From Nymphaea colorata (Eukaryota; Streptophyta; Magnoliopsida; Nymphaeales; Nymphaeaceae): DNA of 64,000 bases. This document shows, piece by piece, positions 24,581-36,200 of this stretch; within the stretch, counting starts at the first letter, position 1, and each line of letters starts with the position of its first letter. The stretch covers positions 4,394,268 to 4,458,267 of the forward strand of contig NC_045144.1 in assembly GCF_008831285.2 (NCBI RefSeq), written 5' to 3'. The notes under the pieces were generated by a model. The model made no database searches. It saw only the letters and a program-made list of their open reading frames with translations, and was not told where the DNA came from. The translations under genes were made by a program, and so were the position numbers.

Positions 24581-27500
24581 GAGCTTTGCTGAAATTTTAA
24601 AGTTAGAAAGAAAGAATATGCCTTATCAATTGTTAGTCGCTACGCCTATGAAAAACAAAGACACATGCAGAATGTATCTAGAAAATGTGAAAATAGAAAT
24701 ACATGGACAATTATGACCAGCACAGTTGGTGGTAATGAATATGATGGGGTATGACGTAATCCTAGGAATGGATTGGTTATACCATCTCTGCGCGACGATA
24801 GATTGCAGAAATAAAAAGCTGAAAATTCAGTTGGAGAATGGTCAAAAGATTGAATTTAGAGTAAAAACAACCCTAGATCAAAGAAAGTTGGTTGTCTCAA
24901 CAGTTAAGGCAAGGAAAGACATGGAAAATTGGTGCACTGCATATTTGATTAGCATGGACGCAATCGAGCCAAAATTAAAACCCATCAGTGAGATGCGTAT
25001 GGCGAAAGACTACGTAGACGTGTTCCCTGAAGATTTACCTGGATTACCTCCTGTACGAGAGGTGGAGTTTGGCATCGAGTTGATACCAGGAATTGCACCT
25101 ATTTCTAAGGCTCCATATAGAATGGCACCAGCAGAACTAGAAGAATTAAAGAAGCAGATACAAGATTTAGCCAGCAAGGGATTCATTCGTCCGAGTGTGT
25201 CACCTTGGGGAGCACTGGTCCTGTTTGTGAAGAAGAAAGATGGATCAATGCGGTTATGTATTGACTATCGAATGTTGAATCAGGTTACAATCAAGAACAA
25301 ATACCCATTGCTTAGAATCGAAGACTTATTCAATCAATTAAAAGAAGCAAAAGTGTTTTCTAAGATAGACTTGAGGTCGGGATACCATCAATTGCGAATT
25401 AAGGAAGAAGATATTCTCAAAACAGCATTTCGCACACGTTATGGGCATTATGAGTTTCGAGCGATGCCTTTTGGACTCACAAATACCCCAGTAGCTTTTA
25501 TGGATCTCATGAATCGGATATTTCACGAGTACTTAGACAGATTCGTTATAGTGTTCATTGACGATGTGCTAGTGTACTCAGAGTATGAAGCAATGCATGT
25601 GGTACATCTCGAGATAGTGATGAAGATATTGAGACAAAATCAACTGTATGTCAAGTATTCCAAGTGTGAGTTTTGGCTAGACAAAGTGAATTTCTTGGGA
25701 CACGTAATCTCCAAGGAGGAAGAGGCAGTTGATCCGGCCAAAGTGGAAGTTGTACAACAATGGAATGCGCCAACTAATGTGTCAGAAATCAGAAGTTTTC
25801 TTGGCTTGGCAGGTTACTACAGGAAGTTCATCAAATATTTTTCGAAAATTGCAACCCCAATGACTAAACTGCTACGGAAATGAGTGAAATTTACGTGGAC
25901 AGAGGATTGTCAAAAGAGTTTTCAGATGTTGAAAGACAGCTTGACTAGTGCCCCAATTCTAACACTGCCAAATGGGAGGAAAGGATTTGTGGTATATACC
26001 GATGCTTCAGGAACATGTTACGGAGCGGTGCTTATGCAAAAAGACAATGTTATAGCTTATGCCTCTAGACAACTAAAACAGCACGAGAAGAACTATCCAA
26101 CACATGATTTGGAATTAGGAGATATGATATTTGCATTAAAAATATGGAGACATTACCTCTATGGTGTGAAATTTAAAGTATTTTCTAACCACAAATCGCT
26201 CAAATATTTGTTCTCGCAGAAGGAATTGAATCTAAGACAGAGAAGATGACTGGAATATATCAAAGATTACAACTTTGAGATAAATTATCATCCAAGAAAG
26301 GCTAATGTGGTAGCCGATGCACTCAACAGAAAAACACCTGCTAAAGCTAGTGGCCTATTAATGCAGACATGGAATTTGGTGAAAGACATTGAAAAATGGC
26401 ATCCATTGCGAGATGATAATGGAAAGGTGAAGTGTGCTGGAATAATTCGAGACATTTTCCTTGATGAAATTATTGAGAAACAAAAACAGAGCCCTGAATA
26501 TGCGAAGTTGAAACTTGAGTGTCACAAGAAGGAAGAAACTCCTTATTCTAAGGATGATGAGAGATCTGTGTGGTTCAACGGTAGATTGTGGGTTCCGAAT
26601 GAACCAGAGGTGAAAAACAAGCTGCTTGAAGAGGCACACAAAACAAGATACACCATACATCCAGGAAGCACAAAGATGTATCAAAATTTAAGGATAAACT
26701 TTTGGTGGCCAGGAATGAAGAAAAAGATTGCTGAGTTCGTCTCACGATGCTTGGTGTGTCAATAGGTTAAAGTGAAACATCAGAAACTAGGTGGTTTGAT
26801 GCAACAGATAGAAATTCCTCAATGAAAATGGGAAGATATCACCATGGACTTCGTAGTAGGGTTACCACATACTCGACGACAACACGATGCTATTTGAGTA
26901 GTGGTAGACCGCCTAATTAAATCTGCACATTTTCTTCCGATTAAGATTTCACAATCACTAGAAAGTCTGGCAGATTTGTATGTTGATGAAATTGTGAGAC
27001 TTCATGGAATCCCTAAATCAATAATCTCTGACAGAGATCCAAGATTTACATCCAAGTTTTGGGGAAGGTTACAGGAAGAGTTGGGTACAAAATTGAAACT
27101 GAGTACAGCATTTCATCTGCAGACAGATAGACAGTCCGAGCGAACCATCCAGACTCTTGAAGATATGTTAAGAGCTTGTATTTTGCAATGGAAGGGTGAA
27201 TGGGATAAACATGTGAAGTTGGCTGAATTTGCCTACAACAACAGCTATCACTCTAGCATTGGAATGACTCCGTTTGAAGCTCTTTATGGCCGACCTTGTA
27301 GATCACCATCATGTTAGACTGAGATAGGAGACAACAAGATTGAGGATCCTTTGGTGATCCAACACTACTACACTAATCAGGTCAACATGATTAGAAAGAA
27401 ACTTTTGGTTGCTCAGACTAGACAAAAAAGTTATGCAGACCAACGACGAAGAGAGCTAGCTTTTGAAGCGAGAGATCATGTATTTGTCAAGATATCACCC

Positions 27501-27882
27501 ACTAAGAGTGTTTTTCAATTCGGAAATAAGGGGAAATTGAGCCCAAGATACATTGGTCCATTGGAGATTCTGGAAAAAGTTGGAGAGATTGCATATCGAA
27601 TTGTACTTCCACCGCAGTATAGTCATGTTCATCTAGTATTTCACGTGTCGATGTTAAGGAAGTATGTACATGATCCTTTGCATGTGATAGACTATGAAGA
27701 AGTTGATTTGCAGGAGGACACGACAACCGAAGAAAAGCAGTTTCGGATAGACCGAAAGGAGCATGCATTGCGAAAGAAGACAACCTCACTAGTTCAAGTG
27801 GAATGACAACATCATGGCATCAAAGAATGCACGTGGAAGCCAAAAGAAGACATGAAAAAGAGTTACCCTCAATTGTTTCAAT
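24490..27882 (+). pseudogene. Gypsy pol remnant: protease, RT, RNase H, integrase, chromodomain tail
   Basis: Protease text begins near 24510. Its active-site Asp codon at 24554-24556 is followed by a deletion of about five bases that removes the Ser-Gly of the expected DSGAS motif and shifts the frame. From about 24558 one reading frame continues to 27806, interrupted only by stops at 24714, 25881, 26247, 26763, 26823, 26895 and 27315. RT motifs include [13 protein letters not shown] and FIDDVLVYS (catalytic Asp pair 25560-25565). RNase H has [14 protein letters not shown]. Integrase has the HPG...CLVC zinc region, MDFVVGLP, SDRDPRF and [11 protein letters not shown]. After the stop at 27804 a remnant WKPKEDMKKSYPQLFQ (27831-27879) resembles the end of a chromodomain. 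Confidence 0.93.
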
Positions 27883-27901
27883 AAGGTACGCTCAAATTTC
27901 G

Positions 27902-27932
27902 AGGACAAAATTTCTTTTTTAGGAAGGAATGA
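27902..27932 (+). other. Polypurine region preceding gypsy 3' LTR
   Basis: GAGGACAAAATTTC, a T run, then AGGAAGGAATGA end directly at the 3' LTR start. This is the usual context in Tekay-type elements, where plus-strand DNA synthesis is primed. Confidence 0.7.
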
Positions 27933-29163
27933 TGTAAAACCCACGACGTTACTATATCCATTTTCTTTTGAAACTGCCCATTTCCATTATAACGGGAACA
28001 ATATGAAAAGAAAACGAATGATTTCCTAACTGAAAAGAATTAAAGAAATGAGAAAGGAAATCAAGAGGCCTTTTCCTTTCTTGTGGCAAACTAAAAAAAA
28101 ATGCGTATGGCAATTAGGGAAGCTCGTAGAGGGTTATTTAACCCATTTTTTCAGAAAATGACCATTCTTTATTGCATTCTTAGAGGAAGAGACTCAACGA
28201 CAGAGAGTTGAGAGAAATAAGGAGAGTAAAGAAGAGATCAAGGAAAGGAGTTGGTGCTGGAAACTAATCTCGATTAACAGGTATGGGGATTCTCAACCAT
28301 GATTGTAGCATGAAGCCTTGTATTTTTTATTTTTTATAGAACATGTAAATCTATGTATGCATCTGCCTGGAAATGAATCCAAGGATGAGATTCTAGAGAT
28401 AAAGCATGCTAGATTCATTCAGACATATAATGTATGGCCTGTCCGTCCTAGATATGTTTTGAATTACTCGAATTTTTTGTATTATGTTATGTGTATTCAT
28501 CGGTTAAAAACACCATGATAGTCGACAGAGGGCAAGGCCTGCTCGAGCATCGGTTAAAAACACAGAGCATGATAGTCTCTCTGCTCGATTATGGGTAAAC
28601 CCGGAAATAGTAAACAAGAAAAAAAAAACATGAAGGGGGTATACCGAGAAGGTAGACGGAGACGCCTGTTTAGTCATCCCCTTTTCCGCGGAGAGCCCAA
28701 CTCTCCATTTCCTTTTCTTCTACCACGGAAGCCGACCAGTTGCCCTTGACCAGTCCACTATGGCATCCGACGAAACCATACCAACTCTTCCGTGTTGACA
28801 GAAAACTAAGAATGAACCGAGGGGTTTTGCCGTCCATTGCTGGTCGGGACAGTGGCTACTGCCACTGCCGCTGGACAAAGGAAAGGCCGATGGCCCTCCT
28901 TCTCTCTGTCGCCTGTGGGAGCAGGGATCCGTCGAGGTCCCTTACACAGTCTCTACTCCACGCCGCGGAACGCCAGTGAGAACGACGCCATTGAAGCATC
29001 GGGTTTGGGTAGGCTGTCTTCTCCATGCTGGTGAAAAATGAGGGCAGAGGAAAAGGCGATGGCGGAAAATGTCAGACGGTCGGTGGGCGGCGCCATGGAA
29101 CTCGAGCGTTGGAGCTCGCGCGAGAGGGAGACGCTCCTCTCTCGCTGGTTCGTTTCCCCTTTA

Positions 29164-30995
29164 GGGCCCGTTTGATGGGCGGGTGAAAATTTAACGCGGT
29201 AAATTTACTGTGGTAAATTTTTCTGGAAAAATTTACAGGTTGAAATTTCTCCCTCTTCCAATTTGAAGTCGTGTTTGATGCACAGGAAGAATTTACCGTG
29301 GTAAATTTAACCCTGTTTGATGCACAAGAAGAATTTAACCTGGTAAATTTAACCCTGTTTGATGCACAAGAAGAATTGAACTTGGTAAATGTTGTTTTTT
29401 TTTGTGTCTTCTCCTCGCCAAATATGACGTGCAAATAAATTGGAAGATGATCTTCCAAAACACAGTTAAAACCATAACATCCTACACAGTTTCAGACTTG
29501 GAGCATATTCTAAACCAATTTCCAGATAATCAAGATCCTTTGTTGAACGTTAATGTAGAATACATATTCATTCATGAATCAAAGTCCAGAAACAGTAATT
29601 CTTCAACCTAGACCATCAAAATTAACTGAACATACAATTCACAAACTGGCAAATATAACGAGCTCAGCGGAGGAAAATCTCAAACAAATGGACTCGTTTA
29701 TTAGGCTAAGAGAGATCAAGAGAGCACGTTTAATTTACACCAAAAAGACAACTAAAAAAGAATGACAACATATATCAAATTTATTACCCAATCAAGCTTT
29801 CCTATCATACGAGCACCACTTGCCCACAATCACCTACGAGCACAACACAACTTGCCTAGAATAACAAGCTTCTCAATTCCAGTAACTAAGCAAGCGAGAA
29901 AACCATCAAAATGGAGACAAAATCCAGCCAAAAAAAACACCAATACATCTACTAAATTGCACATCTCAGCAATCTAAATGAAGCAAAAAATGAAGACGAA
30001 GTAAATCACTACATCCATGAAGAAGCTCCATAAACAGAACCCAAGTTGATCTATTCGACAAGCAATCACAAAAAAAAGTTTACGATTTTGATCGATCTCC
30101 ATAAACTAAGAACAAAATTCATGCACTAAACAGCCAAACAATAGAGTCAACCAGCAAATTCCGTCTTTAAAAAGACCTAGATCACCATTTTCTAACCAAA
30201 AAAGACCGTGGATGTCGAACGATGGTGGACTGTGGTGGCTCGCAGCTACAGGGCATGCACCGTTTTGTGAAGCGATGGCGGTGGTGGTGGCGGACCGACC
30301 GTGCAGCGATAGTGGATGTCGGATGGCAAACGGCAAGTCGGCGATGTCGGCAATGTCAACTCGCACAACACTTTTTCTCTCTCTGCTTGACTCGAATGGA
30401 ATCCTGGGGAGCGGACGATCGAGAAGAAGGAAGAAAAGGCGAGGGAATTGAATGAGCGGTTGCCCAATGCCCACTCATACAAAGTGCATGACCCCCAAAG
30501 CAAAACAGCAGGAAATGCGGAAGAATAAGAATGAGATGATGTTGGTGAGTAAGAAGGAAAGGGGAAAAGGAAGAAGCTGCACGATGGGGAAAGGAGAATA
30601 TCGGTCCTCCTCCTCCATTTAGGGCATCAGAAGAAGGGAGAAAGAGAGGGAATGAGAGGGAGAAAGAGAAAAAATTTACCGACGGTGGAGGGGAGAGGCA
30701 GCGGCGACGGTGGTGCGACCACTCTGGTGCGATGTGAGAAGGCTCGAGGGAGGAGGAGCAGAGGTGTGATGTGAGCTGCCGAAGGAGGTCGTGCGCTGAG
30801 GAGGGAGGTCGAGCGCCCGAAACAACGAGGGAGCTCGGACTTTTGAGCGGGTGAAAATTTCACCCGCTCCCTTTTGGGTTAAACGGGTGGAATTCCACCC
30901 CGTTTGACGGGATTTAAATCGAGCGGGTGAAATTTCACCCGCCCGTACCAATTTCCCCTCCCCTGGTGGATTTCAACCGCCCATCAAACGGGCCC
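29164..30995. mobile_element. Non-autonomous PIF/Harbinger-like DNA transposon
   Basis: The ends are inverted repeats. The left end reads GGGCCCGTTTGATGGGCGGG and the right end is its complement over about 25 bases with one mismatch. TTA flanks both sides (29161-29163 and 30996-30998), the three-base duplication typical of PIF/Harbinger. The uninterrupted 5' LTR shows the empty site as CCCCTTGAGGAAG, confirming an insertion. The 1832 bp interior has no transposase-like frame. It holds a 42-bp tandem array near the left end, A-rich sequence at 29400-30130, a GC-richer block at 30200-30450 and a purine-rich tract (30530-30720) that on the minus strand resembles a CT-rich leader. Confidence 0.85.
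29273..29395. repeat. 42-bp tandem repeat inside the Harbinger-like element
   Basis: Three copies starting at 29273, 29315 and 29357, each opening with GTTTGATG, the same word found in the terminal inverted repeat, and each containing GAAGAATT and GGTAAAT. Confidence 0.9.
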
Positions 30996-32458
30996 TTAGG
31001 AAGAGGGAAGCACCTCTGTCGGTCGAACGAGAGGCGGGAGGCGCTCCCGCGCGAAGAGAGAGAAAACGAGGGCGAGAAATGAAGAAAAACGAGTGCGATC
31101 CGTTTTTATATCAAAACTCAAAAATTTCAAAACGGGTCCATATCTTTAGCAAAATTTACGAAAAAGCTGTTATAATTTTTAAGCATTCATATCGCAACGT
31201 TTTTGCTAAAAACATCTTTAAAAAGGGGTCCGCAAAAGTTATTTTCTATAAGAACCAAAGAACTCTTTTGAAATTGTGAATCAGTACCCTTTGAGTTCTT
31301 AAAATTGCTAAAAGAGGGTTTTTATAAATTTGTTTTCAATTTCATGGAAAAACAGTGATGTTATGCATTATTACTCTGTGGTACCTTTTGTATTATTTAA
31401 ATTTCAAGAAAAGGGTGTTGAACTCTTTTGTTTTGAAATAGTGATTATTGTGTTAATTTTGAACGTGATGCGTTTTGCACTATGGTATTCAACTTTGCTT
31501 TGTTGTCATTAAATTGAATTAGAAAATTTTTTGTTGCTTTTGTTTGGGAAACCAAGCCTGAGGACGGTTTCTGAGAGGGGTATTAGACAAGGTCTAGTAA
31601 GGAGAAACCCTCACTTTTGAAATTCGAAGGCGAAACGTGGACTGTGTGCAATTGTTTATGTGAGTGCGAGCTTTTGTTGTTGCCCAGTCTTTGGTTTTGT
31701 CCCGAGAGGGGTGGTGCGCGAGAGTTCTCTTTTGTCGCTCACTCATCTGTCTGTACTGGAGAGCCAACAGGGTATTGAGCGGCACAAGGGCCCGAGATTC
31801 TGTTCTGTTTCTGTTTGGGAGCGAGACGTCTCCTTGTCTCTTACCCTGGGTTCCTAGAGAGACCATGCTGCTGCAGCGGCAATCAGAGATATCTCATGAG
31901 GCTTCACTGCAGGTACCCTCAATCCGTTGGATCGCCTTGTGAAGAGATGTTTTGTTCTGCCCGTGAGTGCCCATGGGGATTTATGTTGCTCGGCACGATT
32001 ACCATGACATTGTCAGAAAACTACGGTTGGGAACCTACGAAATTTTGGAGGTTGTGCACACCTCGTTCTGTTTTTGTTAATGAGTCTTAAGTGTAATATG
32101 TATTAAGATTTGAAGACATTTGTTTTATGAAATCAAATACTATTTTGTTGGGTCATGTTTCATTCATGGCTGGATTTTGTCCATACTCAGAGGAATTCTG
32201 ACATTTCTTTCTATCTCTACAGGTAGTCCTTGATTAGATTTTGGTTCTTTGAGTGACGACCTCGGTCTTGTGATGGACATGCATTGGCCTTCTGGACACT
32301 ACATCGGTTTTTGAGATTTGTGGTTAATTTAGTTATTTGGGTCCAAGTGTTTTATTTTAATACAATGCATTTGTTTATGTTTTGGTGACGACTCAATGTT
32401 GCTTCCGCTATTATAGAAATAAAAGAAATTTTTTGGTGTCAGAAATTGAGTCGTGACA

Positions 32459-33227
32459 GCTAAACTCCCCCAAAGAGTGCAAGTAAGTCCAATTTCTGGG
32501 TGCATTTACTTCATTAAATGGAAAAAAAAATACAATTGTGTGTTCTTTTCTTGTTGGCGAGAATATGTTTGGATGTTGGATTATTTATGTGACAACTTGC
32601 ATATCATGTAAAATTATGCAGTTAAAGAGCGAGAAATTTTTGGCTGAAGGGCTTTAATTGAGAAAAAAAGCTTAAACCCTTCAAACATATAATTAAATAA
32701 TTGAGGAGAACTAAGCAAATGAATGAGAGGACACCAATACATGAAAAAGGAAATGGTTGGAGAGAATTAATATGTAAATAAATAAATTTTGTGGGACTAT
32801 GTGGGCGACTGCCCACATGTGGGTCCGTCACAGAAATTATGGTCTGTGTAATTGCAAGACCATATCATGCATGATCACATAAACAGAAAGTTTACAAATA
32901 AATTTCTAGTTATCTTCCAAGGCAATTACAGAATCTAACACAAATCACAGTTTGTGATTTGGTGACAATGAGTTCAATACAACTAGAACCATAATAGCAT
33001 AAAAAGTTGCAATAGTAGATGAATTTCATTCCATAAGGAGATGGAAAATACAACGACCACCCTCAAAGCTGCCTATAGCATAACCAATTACATCTTCTCT
33101 TTCAAGCCAACAGTAATGATTGACTAGTTTGACCTCAAACGAGGTTGCAATTTTCATCAAGCAGCTTTCGTTATCGAATGCTTTTTCCAGTACTGGTGCA
33201 GTTTCAAATCTTAGATGATAACCCAGC
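32459..33227. other. Spacer between gypsy element and CLC gene 3' end
   Basis: AT-rich. The part nearest 33227 is the likely 3' UTR of the minus-strand CLC gene. An imperfect inverted repeat (ATGTGGGC-GACT-GCCCACAT) lies at 32799-32818. No gene is recognised. Confidence 0.5.
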
Positions 33228-36200
33228 TTATTTTCGGTGTTTAAGATGTGGATAGAGGCCAAGAATGTGCTCTGGCATGAAATCATGTCGTGTCAAGATT
33301 CCAACAACTGGAGGCCTCTGCAAAAAGTAGGATCAAATAAGATGTTATCAAGAAGCAACAACAAACTGCCTTGTAAGTCTAGTTCAATGTTGGTACTGCT
33401 GCAAGAGGCACCACTTTCTGCACCCCCATCATGCAGCTTGCCTAGAGTCATATACTTGCCACTGGACAGGTGATAAAGTAATTGAACATAGTGTTAGCTT
33501 AAGCCTCATGATTTAATGCTATTTGCCAGTACAAACTGTGAATGTAAGACCCACGATTTTTCTTTCCTTATTTATTTAGAAACCATTAAAAATGGTAGAT
33601 TAAATGATTGAAACTGTCAAGGGGAAAGTGTTGGAAAGAAACGAAGGTGTTGCCTAGAATAAACCTGACCGAGAGTAACTGAAAAGATTAAATGGCAAGA
33701 GGAAAAACTGAAAAATCATTCCATTCTCGAGAGAAACTGAAAACAAAATTCATATGGCAAGGAAGGAGGGCTTGTAGAGGGTGTATTTAACCCTATTTTA
33801 CAGCAATTAATCACTCCTTTTGCTGCAGCCATAGAGGGGAACGTCCAATAGCAGGGAATTCGAGAGAAAGAGGGAGAAAGAGAAGGAGAGATCATCACCT
33901 CTGCTCTCTTACAGTTGAGATCAAGGGAAGAGACTGCTGGAAAAGAGTCAGAAGCATAGAGGTTGCTGCTGGAAATTTATCATGGATTTGAAAAGGTATG
34001 GGGAATATTCAGTTGTGAATAGAACATGAAGCCCTTGTATTTTTTACTGCTTATAGATAGAGATATATATATATGTTTGCATGATATAATGATGGATCTA
34101 TGGGTGTACACGCCTAAATATGAATCCATGCATGAATGGTTGTATGCTGGAATGGGAATACAGTGCTCTTAGTTTTAGTTCTCTCTGATTTCAAAGAAAA
34201 AGAAAATGAAGCATGCGAGGTATGAAGGGTTAAGCATGTTAGTCTTCGTTGGGTTTTGAACCTCTCTGATGTTCGTATTATGTTGCTTCTCCTTGTTCTT
34301 ATTTTTTTTATTCCATTCGTGAGAAACCGAGACTAGAGTCAACACTAGAACAGAACATGCATAGCTGAAATAAGGGGTACGTTAAAGAATTCGAACCAAC
34401 GACAGAAAAAAAAAATGTATATCAACCCTCATAGAGGGTCTGGCCGTAGAGCGTGCGATACAAAACTGAAGTCGAAAGACTATTGTCTTCCCAAACCTGC
34501 TGTGATACTAAACCAAAAAAAAAAAAAATTGGTGTCAAAAACTTGGGTCGTGACAGTGAAACTACTAATGTGAACTGTTCAACAAATTGCAAGACCGTAA
34601 AAAGAAAAGGCATCTCCTAAGCAGAATATGGCGCAGGTGCTTTCACGTTTCAGAACCATGCTAGACAAGAAAATCTACAAAAACAGTTTCCATGATCTCT
34701 GCCACACAAATGCGTGTACATACACATATTGACACATGCCTATGTGTGCAATGTGTCCTTGCCCAGAGAAACATGCAGATGCTGGTTTATGCTTAGTCTA
34801 CTTTTGGTGTATGGAAATATTAGTGTGTAATTCAGATGCAAGTACTCACAGCAGATGTCTTGGGTATGACACACATGTGCCGCAGCCCAAGTTGCCGAAA
34901 AAGAATAGCCGCCTTTGCAAGTGACATTGTCTCGACAACAGTGTAGGGTGAAGTATTTGCTATGGGATGAAGATTCACATACATCTCCATTTCCTCATTG
35001 CTGATATCCAAATCTTCCACCTTCAAACCTTTCCCTGAACCTGGCTTTGCAAGATCAAAAGCCCCAAGCTTTCTGAATATCTGATCCCTTGATGCCACCC
35101 TTTCCTTCGTAAAAACTTTTGCTTTTAGGAGTACTAATAGATGAGATCTCAATACCAATCCACAAAGCTCGGGCACCTCAGCAAATGGTGGTGCATCAAT
35201 CACGGGAAAGCCACTGTGCCTGGTGAACCTGAGGACGTGCATGATTTCCCCAACCTTTTCCACACCAGAAAATGTGATCAATGGAGCAGAAACAACGTCT
35301 CCAGCAGCTAGGTGTGTCATATAAGGCTCTGCATAGGCTTCTAAGTAAGGCAACCCCTTCATTCGAACAATCTGGTCATAGACTCCATGATTAAAACCAT
35401 CAGCAACCGTCTTAGAGATGAGAAGAACAAGCATGACCAGGGGGAGCATTAGGAGGTTGTTTGTGAGCTCCAGGAGGATGATGCAAACAGACACTGTCAT
35501 CCTCATTGTGCCACCTAAGAAAGAGGCTGCTCCAAGGAATGCAAAAAGCCCAGGGTCAAGATCTGTTATGCCACCAATGAGAGTACCAACTAAGCGACCA
35601 TATGAGGCTCCAGCAAGGATAACGGGAATAAAAAGCCCAGAGGGAACAGCGACACCGTAAGTGAAGAGACCAAGGCTGTATATTCCTGCAAAGAATAGGA
35701 GGAGGGAGGGGATAGAATACTCTGTGTCTGTACCAGAGCTAAAGAGGTTCCGGATGGCATCATCATTGGTATTAAAGAAGAGGCTGGCAAGGTCATTGTA
35801 TTGGCCAGCAGGGCATTGGAAGTTCTTAAAGTTGCCAGAACGGCCAATGGTTGGGCATTCCTCCTTCAAATTGATTGGGCAAGGGGCACAAGTAGCCAAC
35901 CAAGGGAGGCAATACAAGCAGCAGGATGTGATGACAGATATGGTGCATGTGAGAAGGATTTTGTACAATGGTCCTTTCCTGCAAAGAATAGCACACGGAT
36001 GTCTAGAAACCAAATTCTCTTCTGATGATTCACCTTAACCATGAATGTGAACATAAAAAGATAACTGGGAAAAAAAATCTAAATTATGAATGATGATAAG
36101 GTTTAAGCTGTCTGTACGAAACTTTCTTTGAGTGACAATTATAGGAAACCAAATGAAGAGAATTGAAAAAAGAAAATAATTTCCATATTACGGTTAGAAA

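Larger units (their letters stand above)
20736..32458 (+). mobile_element. Ty3/gypsy chromovirus (Tekay/Del-like) with nested insertion
   Basis: Complete structure on the plus strand: 5' LTR 20736-23212, tRNA-Met primer site 23217-23228, gag 23407-24580, pol about 24490-27806, a remnant of the chromodomain end, a polypurine region, and 3' LTR 27933-32458. The 5 bases before the element (20731-20735) and after it (32459-32463) are both GCTAA, a target-site duplication. The 5' LTR starts TGTAAAACCC and both LTRs end in TGACA. Long LTRs, the RT-RNaseH-integrase order and the terminal YPQLF-type motif point to the Tekay/Del lineage of chromoviruses. Pol is inactivated by stop codons. Confidence 0.93.
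27933..32458 (+). repeat. Gypsy 3' LTR interrupted by a DNA transposon
   Basis: Starts TGTAAAACCC and ends TGACA followed by the GCTAA duplication. LTR sequence runs 27933-29163 and resumes at 30999. The 1.8 kb between them is a separate element. Near 28500-28580 it has a local duplication around CATCGGTTAAAAACA that the 5' copy lacks. Confidence 0.92.

Noticed and set aside
33026-33286. 86-codon minus-strand frame at the end of the CLC gene
   Set aside because: It overlaps the true last CLC-C exon in a different frame. The spliced frame ends RPPVVGILTRHDF... with a stop at 33228-33230.
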